DNA from: Snodgrassella alvi_G
GTDB lineage: Bacteria; Pseudomonadota; Gammaproteobacteria; Burkholderiales; Neisseriaceae
Assembly: GCA_946478525.1 (NCBI GenBank)
Contig: CAMLCH010000012.1
Location: 1 to 50,172, forward strand
Direction of reading: 5' to 3'
DNA: 50,172 bases
Each line of letters begins with the position of its first letter. The stretch's first letter is position 1. This document shows positions 45,179-50,172 of the stretch, piece by piece. A program made the translations under genes and the position numbers. The notes under the pieces are model-generated. The model had not been told where the DNA came from. It was given only the letters and a program-made list of their open reading frames with translations, and did not search any database.

Positions 45179-46813
45179 CTATTTTATTTCCAGATCAGCC
45201 GGCTTGTTACGGCAAGGAGCAAATATATCAAGTTGTGATTGATATTCACTGGTTGTCACCTCCATTAATGATAGAATCGAATGAAAAATATAATCATGTG
45301 AAAAAGATTTTTGCTGGGCCTGCTGAGATAAACAATCTATATTTAAATTAGTCATTCGAATAAAGTTATCATTAGCCCAAAATACCATCGGAATCTGTGT
45401 TTGTTCTGCAGGTGCGATAGTATATGGCGTAGCATGTAAATATATGCCTTTTTCTCCCAAAGATTCGCCATGATCGGAGAAATACCACATGGCACTTGAT
45501 AAACTTTCATCTTCTTGTAATAGTCGGATAAGTTGTCCAAGTACATGATCGGTGTATAAAATCGTATTATCATAAGTATTAAGCAATTGTTCGTTACTAC
45601 ATTGCTGAATCTGATTAGTATCACAGGTGGGCGTAAATTGTTTAAATTGTTCTGGATAACGTTGGTAATAAGTTGGACCATGACTGCCAATGGTATGTAA
45701 AAATAAGACTGAGTCATCAGATAAATTGGCTATTACATTACGCAAATTCACTAATAAACTTTCATCGAGACAGCCATCACCTGTGCACTTTATCTGCGGT
45801 GCCCAATCCTTCATTTCCAGATATTCGATGCGATCACAGACACCTTTACAACCACCATCATTATCTCGCCAAGATACATTTACACCAGCACGTTGTAAAA
45901 TATCCAATAAACCCTCCTGATGCTTCGCTAAATTACTTTTATAATACTGGCGAGGCATATTTGAAAACAGGCAAGGCAAGGATACAGCGGTAGCCGTACC
46001 ACAAGAACTTACATGAGGGAAATTAATTAGATTTTTATTGATTTTGGCCAGCTCGGGCGTGGTTTGACGTATATATCCGTTCAAACCCCAGTTTTGTGCA
46101 CGCGTGGTTTCTCCTACAACAACAACCAGTAAACGTTTATGCATTTGTACCTGATGGGTAGCATCCAAACCAATCCGCTGTAATGGCTGATTTGAATCAT
46201 AAGCGTTATAAACGGTTTTAACCACTGAGCCAATAATATTAGTCGGCACAATTAGATGGTTAACTGCTTTGTTATTACGAAAAAAGGAAATATAACTACC
46301 ATAAGCGATCATAAAAATGACGGTAATGATGATAACTGATATAGCGGTATTTAAAAGGTAGCCAATCAACTCTTGTTGCCAGTGTTTTGCAAATTTAACT
46401 GTAACACCCCAGCAATACCATTGTGCCGGAAATATGCCCGTAATTGCCAACCATACCCAGAAACGGGGGGTTAACCATGCCATCGCTTCATCGGGGTTGG
46501 TTTGTATAATATTTTGCACCATATTGGCATCAAAATAGATACTTTGCGTCATTGTTGCATAGCTTACCGCCGAGCCTATAATTAAAAATAATGGTACAAA
46601 AAAGCGATGTAAATATGGCCAGAAAAACAACTGCATGAAAAAATTAATAGCAGCTAGCATGAAAATCGGCATACTGAGCCACAAAATCACATTATTTCTA
46701 AAAATTACATGCTGTAACAAATAAAGCCAAAACCCAAGGTTAAATACCACCACCATATAGCAGCTCAGCATAAACACAGCTTGGTCACGGCGTAAAATAC
46801 ACTTTTTCTGCAT
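45179..46813 (-). CDS. eptA: Lipid A phosphoethanolamine transferase (EptA/LptA family)
   Basis: A 544-residue inner-membrane enzyme with five N-terminal transmembrane helices (to about residue 180) and a periplasmic sulfatase-fold domain. Zinc and catalytic residues are visible: Glu235 in VVGETTRAQNW, the nucleophile Thr275 in SCGTATAVSLPC (the same 40-residue spacing as E240/T280 of the meningococcal enzyme as I recall it), and the Asp-His pair in FSDHGESLGEKG. Disulfide-forming cysteines occur in pairs (GGCKGVC and KCTGDGC). It adds phosphoethanolamine to lipid A phosphates, lowering negative charge and giving polymyxin and host-peptide resistance. The start has AAAAAGGG 6 nt upstream, and a PmrA-type box lies 45 nt upstream. 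Confidence 0.93.
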   Translation of the reverse strand: MQKKCILRRDQAVFMLSCYMVVVFNLGFWLYLLQHVIFRNNVILWLSMPIFMLAAINFFMQLFFWPYLHRFFVPLFLIIGSAVSYATMTQSIYFDANMVQNIIQTNPDEAMAWLTPRFWVWLAITGIFPAQWYCWGVTVKFAKHWQQELIGYLLNTAISVIIITVIFMIAYGSYISFFRNNKAVNHLIVPTNIIGSVVKTVYNAYDSNQPLQRIGLDATHQVQMHKRLLVVVVGETTRAQNWGLNGYIRQTTPELAKINKNLINFPHVSSCGTATAVSLPCLFSNMPRQYYKSNLAKHQEGLLDILQRAGVNVSWRDNDGGCKGVCDRIEYLEMKDWAPQIKCTGDGCLDESLLVNLRNVIANLSDDSVLFLHTIGSHGPTYYQRYPEQFKQFTPTCDTNQIQQCSNEQLLNTYDNTILYTDHVLGQLIRLLQEDESLSSAMWYFSDHGESLGEKGIYLHATPYTIAPAEQTQIPMVFWANDNFIRMTNLNIDCLSQQAQQKSFSHDYIFHSILSLMEVTTSEYQSQLDIFAPCRNKPADLEIK

Positions 46814-46857
46814 AATGTCCCTTTTTAACTAAATGCAGCACAGTGTAAACAGCTAAC

Positions 46858-46874
46858 CTTAAGATAAGCTTAAG
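46858..46874. promoter_or_regulatory. PmrA box, CTTAAG-N5-CTTAAG
   Basis: CTTAAG at 46858-46863, spacer ATAAG, CTTAAG at 46869-46874. Because each half is palindromic, the element reads the same pattern on both strands. It is 45 nt upstream of the eptA start and 87 nt upstream of the VIT start. On the eptA side a TACACT hexamer 10 nt beyond the box could be the -10 element. The match to the Salmonella PmrA consensus (YTTAAK-N5-YTTAAK) is exact. Confidence 0.8.
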
Positions 46875-46960
46875 CGCTCATAAGCATCCTTTTGTCATCG
46901 TTTAATAAAGCAGAAAATATTAAATTTGATAGTAATATCAAAATTTTGCAGGAGGTACAT

Positions 46961-47659
46961 ATGAGTCAGTCATGGCACGTTGAAAAGCATTTTTCCAATC
47001 GTAATAACTGGCTACGTGCCGGAGTCTTAGGAGCAAATGATGGATTGATTTCTACAGCGAGCCTGCTAATGGGGATGGCTGCAGCAGATCCGAATCACCA
47101 TACTTTGCTTTTGACTGGAATAGCAGCCTTGATTTCGGGAGCAGCCTCAATGGCAGCTGGTGAATACGTTTCAGTTTCCAGTCAGCGTGATACCCAAGCA
47201 GCAGATTTGCGAAAAGAGATGGATTCACTCATAAAATATCCTGAAGTTGAACTGGAAGAACTTACTGATATTTATCGTCAGCGCGGTTTAGATGAAACAT
47301 TGGCAAAACGAGTTGCCGAAGCGATGACAAAACATAATGCCCTAGAAGCACATGCCCGGGAAGAAATAGGCATCACTGAAGTTAGTAAAGCAAATCCTAT
47401 ACAAGCAGCATTAGCATCAGCTTTTGCATTTAGCTGCGGTGCACTTATGCCCGTTTTATTATCGTTACTAAGCTCTACTCTATGGTTAATGGCTGTTCTG
47501 GCTATCACTACCATCGTTGGTTTAAGCATTTTAGGTTGTCTGTCTGCACATCTCGGAGGAGCGCCAAAACGCCCTGCCGTTATTCGAATTGTTATTTTAG
47601 GTATCCTCGCTCTGGCATTTACCAGTATCATAGGACGTATTATGAGGATTATTATCTAA
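46961..47659 (+). CDS. VIT-family (VIT1/CCC1) iron/manganese transporter
   Basis: About 232 residues from ATG 46961, chosen because GGAGG lies 5 nt upstream; an in-frame TTG at 46892 has no such site. The start NNWLRAGVLGANDGLISTASLLMGMAA is the family signature in helix 1, followed by AALISGAASMAAGEYVSVSSQRDTQ in helix 2. A charged cytoplasmic metal-binding region comes next (EELTDIYRQRGL through HAREEIGI), then three C-terminal helices. VIT proteins move Fe(II) or Mn(II) out of the cytosol. It is the first gene of an operon with pmrA and pmrB (5-nt gap), which suggests metal export tied to the PmrAB signal. Confidence 0.9.
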   Translation: MSQSWHVEKHFSNRNNWLRAGVLGANDGLISTASLLMGMAAADPNHHTLLLTGIAALISGAASMAAGEYVSVSSQRDTQAADLRKEMDSLIKYPEVELEELTDIYRQRGLDETLAKRVAEAMTKHNALEAHAREEIGITEVSKANPIQAALASAFAFSCGALMPVLLSLLSSTLWLMAVLAITTIVGLSILGCLSAHLGGAPKRPAVIRIVILGILALAFTSIIGRIMRIII

Positions 47660-47664
47660 AAAAC

Positions 47665-48327
47665 ATGCGTATATTAATTCTGGAAGATGATCATTATATT
47701 GCGGAAGGTCTTAATGCTGGATTAAGTGAACACGGGATGACATGTGATATTTTCTCATCTGGTTCAACCGGAGAAAAAGCCATAACTGCTGCACCATACG
47801 ATGCAGTTATACTGGATTTAAGTCTACCAGAAACTGATGGAATGCAAGTACTTGCTCACTGGCGCCAACAAAATATTCATACACCGGTACTGATCCTCAC
47901 CGCCCGTGATGCTCTACCAGATCGATTAGCAGGACTTAATGCCGGAGCGGACGATTATTTATGCAAACCTTTTGCGCTAGATGAGGTCATTGCTCGATTG
48001 CACGCTCTCATACGCCGCAATCAGGGATTTAGTCAGAGTGAAATTAAATTTGGGCAGCTTATGCTGAACTTAGCCAGCTGTACCGCAAAGCTATGCGGGC
48101 GGAATCTAAACCTTACCCCACGAGAATGGATACTGTTACAACTACTTATTACCCATCCACAACAGGTGTTTAGTCGAGCCCAGATTGAAGACAAACTTTA
48201 TAATTGGCAACAGGAAGTTGAAAGCAACGCAATAGAAGTACATGTCCATCATTTACGAAAAAAAATAAGTAATACAATTATTCGCACTCGCCGTGGTCTG
48301 GGCTATCAACTTGGAGAGGCACCATGA
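47665..48327 (+). CDS. PmrA/QseB-like OmpR-family response regulator
   Basis: 220 residues from ATG 47665. The receiver domain has the acidic pair ED at 7-8, phosphoacceptor Asp51 (VILDLSLPETDG), Thr79 and Lys101 (CKPF). The C-terminal winged helix has NLTPREWILLQLL and SNAIEVHVHHLRKKI, a recognition helix close to PmrA and QseB. An upstream in-frame extension into the VIT gene exists but has no credible start. The stop overlaps the sensor kinase start as ATGA. The nearby PmrA box supports the PmrA reading, and self-regulation is likely through the operon promoter. Confidence 0.88.
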   Translation: MRILILEDDHYIAEGLNAGLSEHGMTCDIFSSGSTGEKAITAAPYDAVILDLSLPETDGMQVLAHWRQQNIHTPVLILTARDALPDRLAGLNAGADDYLCKPFALDEVIARLHALIRRNQGFSQSEIKFGQLMLNLASCTAKLCGRNLNLTPREWILLQLLITHPQQVFSRAQIEDKLYNWQQEVESNAIEVHVHHLRKKISNTIIRTRRGLGYQLGEAP

Positions 48328-49694
48328 AGTCGACCACAGCCATAAGCAAGCGTCTCCTGATTTATCTATCTTTCACCTTACCATTGTTGTGGATTTTCAC
48401 GGCTATTATCAGCGCATTAGCTGTCATGCATGAGATTAATGAAGCAGGTGATACACAAATGAGTCAGTTAGCCCAAAGATTAATGCACACACCAATTAAC
48501 CCTAATACCAGCTTTTATCCTACCCTGCCATCCATTCCTGCTTCACAACGAGGTCTCATTGATAGTAAAGAATCAGGATACGCCATCTGGTATCGAGGGA
48601 AATTAATACATGCAGATAAAACGGGAGAAAATATTCCGTATTTAAGCAATTATCAAGGCTTTATTAATCAGGGCAAGTGGTGGCAAAGGCGAGGCTGGCG
48701 TATTTTTTATTTGGAAAATCCATCCCTACAACTTAAGGTAGCCGTTTCTTTTAGTAAGCATGAGAGACTACAAACAGTTTTGCGTGCTGTCTGGTCCCAA
48801 TTAGCAGTGTCGATATTAGCATTACCTTTATTGTTATGGTTAATAGTCTGGGCAGTAAAACGTGGTACACGACCATTGAGCGAATTGGCTCAAACTTTAT
48901 CTCAACGAAAACCAAATAGCATTACTCCTCTTTCAAATGCAACACCAACAGAAATACAACCCATTATTAATGCACTCAATGATCTATTTCAGCGTATCGA
49001 ACAAACCCGTGCCCGTGAACTTCGTTTCACAGCTGATGCGGCGCATGAATTACGTAGCCCTCTCACCGCCCTTAAAGTGCAAACGGAAGTTTTAACATTA
49101 ACAGATTTAAATGACCAACAACTTTTGCGGGTACGTCACATTCAGAACAGTATTAATCGTTCAGTTCATTTGGTTGATCAACTATTGATTCTTTCTCGCT
49201 TGGATCCGTTATCCGTACCACCCTATCCCACTTTGGTAAATTGGATTGAAATTAGCAATGAAGCAATTGAAAATGTCCAATTACTGGCTAGAGAACGACA
49301 CTGTCGTATTCAACGTCAATGTTTAATGACTACGAATACAGATGCACTACCTATTTTTGGCGATTCAGCACTTCTCATTATTCTTATACGTAATTTACTT
49401 GATAACGCCGTACGCTATAGCCCTACTAGTAGCATCATAACTATAACTTTAGCAGCAAATTACATTAACATTACTAATCCAAGTAAGAAAATGAATAAGG
49501 AAAAATTAAACCGTTTACGTGAACGCTTTTATCGTCCCGCCGGACAGGAAAGCATTGGTAGTGGCTTAGGATTATCTATTGCTGAAAGCATAGCCAAATT
49601 ACATGGACTTGATATGCAAATCAAAAACATTGAAAACATGCAAAATAATTCTGCTGAATTTCAGGTTTTTTTATTTCATGCTAAGCAAAAATAA
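48324..49694 (+). CDS. PmrB/QseC-like sensor histidine kinase
   Basis: A 456-residue membrane kinase. Two transmembrane helices (about 10-35 and 150-175) flank a periplasmic domain of about 115 residues. A HAMP-like linker follows (RGTRPLSELAQTL), then HisKA with phosphoacceptor His241 in TADAAHELRSPLTAL, and an ATPase domain with N-box NLLDNAVRYSP and G-box SGLGLSIAESI. An E-x-x-E (EINE) occurs just after the first membrane helix. Such motifs bind ferric iron in enteric PmrB, but the position here is close to the membrane and the link is weak. It should phosphorylate the overlapping response regulator. Confidence 0.88.
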   Translation: MKSTTAISKRLLIYLSFTLPLLWIFTAIISALAVMHEINEAGDTQMSQLAQRLMHTPINPNTSFYPTLPSIPASQRGLIDSKESGYAIWYRGKLIHADKTGENIPYLSNYQGFINQGKWWQRRGWRIFYLENPSLQLKVAVSFSKHERLQTVLRAVWSQLAVSILALPLLLWLIVWAVKRGTRPLSELAQTLSQRKPNSITPLSNATPTEIQPIINALNDLFQRIEQTRARELRFTADAAHELRSPLTALKVQTEVLTLTDLNDQQLLRVRHIQNSINRSVHLVDQLLILSRLDPLSVPPYPTLVNWIEISNEAIENVQLLARERHCRIQRQCLMTTNTDALPIFGDSALLIILIRNLLDNAVRYSPTSSIITITLAANYINITNPSKKMNKEKLNRLRERFYRPAGQESIGSGLGLSIAESIAKLHGLDMQIKNIENMQNNSAEFQVFLFHAKQK

Positions 49695-49726
49695 TTTGTC
49701 TAAAACTACCTTTTTTCATTAATTCG

Positions 49727-49960
49727 TTACTTTTCCATTTTTACTGGGATAGTTGGCTGATTTTCTTGAATCTCAATTCTTTTTAATTTATCACAACTAG
49801 GTGTACCGGCAAAATCTCTAAAAGATGAGGATAGTTCATTTTCACATTTATGTTTTAGTTGAATTTTGTCAAAATTAGATGGTTTATAAGCGTCAGCAAC
49901 TACTACAGAAAAAGATAATAATATTGACATGGTTAAATGATTTATTGTTTTGATTTTCAT
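49727..49960 (-). CDS. Very small secreted protein of unknown function
   Basis: A 77-residue ORF with a GAAAGG binding site before its ATG and a signal peptide ending near VVVADA, leaving a mature peptide of about 54 residues with two cysteines (LKHKCENEL and TPSCDKLKR). The rest is polar and basic. It is convergent with pmrB. No family is recognised. It resembles the 158-residue secreted orphan at 44091-44567 only in general character. Confidence 0.6.
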   Translation of the reverse strand: MKIKTINHLTMSILLSFSVVVADAYKPSNFDKIQLKHKCENELSSSFRDFAGTPSCDKLKRIEIQENQPTIPVKMEK

Positions 49961-50172
49961 GATTTACCTTTCAATATAAAAATATAAATTTATTCAGAGC
50001 AGCTATATTTATGTAACATAATTACTATCATAACAGTTTATTTTCCAGATAACGAGCAATAATTTTTGAATTAATATAAAATAAATTATCAAAAAAAATA
50101 ACTTTCATTACCTATTAGAAATAGTTTTCTAAATATATTAAATTTATTATGAAAATTTTATGTATCAATAAT

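Noticed and set aside
47482..47664. Long N-terminal extension of the response regulator reading through the VIT gene
   Set aside because: The extension is the VIT coding sequence in another frame. The receiver domain starts properly at ATG 47665, and no regulator of this family has such an extension.
1..50172. CRISPR array, prophage or insertion sequence
   Set aside because: Reading through, I saw no regularly spaced repeats, no transposase or integrase ORF, and no phage structural genes.

Overview
The window reads as about 50 kb of chromosome from an AT-rich betaproteobacterium of the family Neisseriaceae. The best evidence is gene order: superoxide dismutase next to dnaB, followed by a five-gene minor-pilin cluster equivalent to neisserial pilH-I-J-K-X, plus protein sequences (PilK, Rho, PEP synthase, Dcd) that look neisserial. 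The low GC content and many long AT-rich spacers suggest a host-associated lineage such as Snodgrassella or a relative. That placement is inference from memory; no search was run.

Layout. 1-6.2 kb: an incomplete membrane protein, ppa, polA, rpe and a small Spy/CpxP-like periplasmic protein. 6.2-11.7 kb: minor pilins, dnaB and sodB. 11.8-14.5 kb: the methionine ABC importer metNIQ. 14.7-18.9 kb: a lipid-linked sugar module made of an ArnT-like transferase, a GtrB-like transferase, a GtrA flippase, a chimeric half-GtrA and a YdjC/NaxD-type deacetylase. 19-27.4 kb: a FAH-family hydrolase, radA, radC, yajC-secD-secF, an orphan lipoprotein, an ArsC-like protein and lpxH. 28-43.6 kb: rho, an FKBP lipoprotein, tRNA-Asn, argB, ruvX-yqgE, gpmI-envC-ctpA, ppsA/ppsR, dcd and rdgC. 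43.6-50.2 kb: an accessory stretch with small secreted orphans and broken ORFs around eptA, a VIT-family metal transporter and a PmrAB-like two-component system.

Two regions look most interesting and share a theme, the remodelling of lipid A. First, eptA is divergent from a VIT-pmrA-pmrB operon, and the intergenic region holds an exact CTTAAG-N5-CTTAAG direct repeat, the classical PmrA binding site of enteric bacteria. This predicts a self-contained PmrAB regulon that couples phosphoethanolamine addition to a predicted iron/manganese transporter. Second, the 14.7-18.9 kb module has the parts list of the Francisella FlmF2/NaxD/FlmK and Bordetella Lgm pathways, which put an amino sugar on lipid A phosphates. 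Within it, a 232-bp tandem duplication has fused the start of the deacetylase gene to the second half of gtrA, giving an open 83-codon chimera that carries a better ribosome binding site than the deacetylase gene itself now has. lpxH, a core lipid A gene, also lies in the window.

Most other genes are housekeeping with clear intrinsic terminators. Unusual small items are a 43-nt near-perfect palindrome between ruvX and argB, a short leader ORF with a strong ribosome binding site ahead of ppsA, and a terminator inside the metNI-metQ operon.
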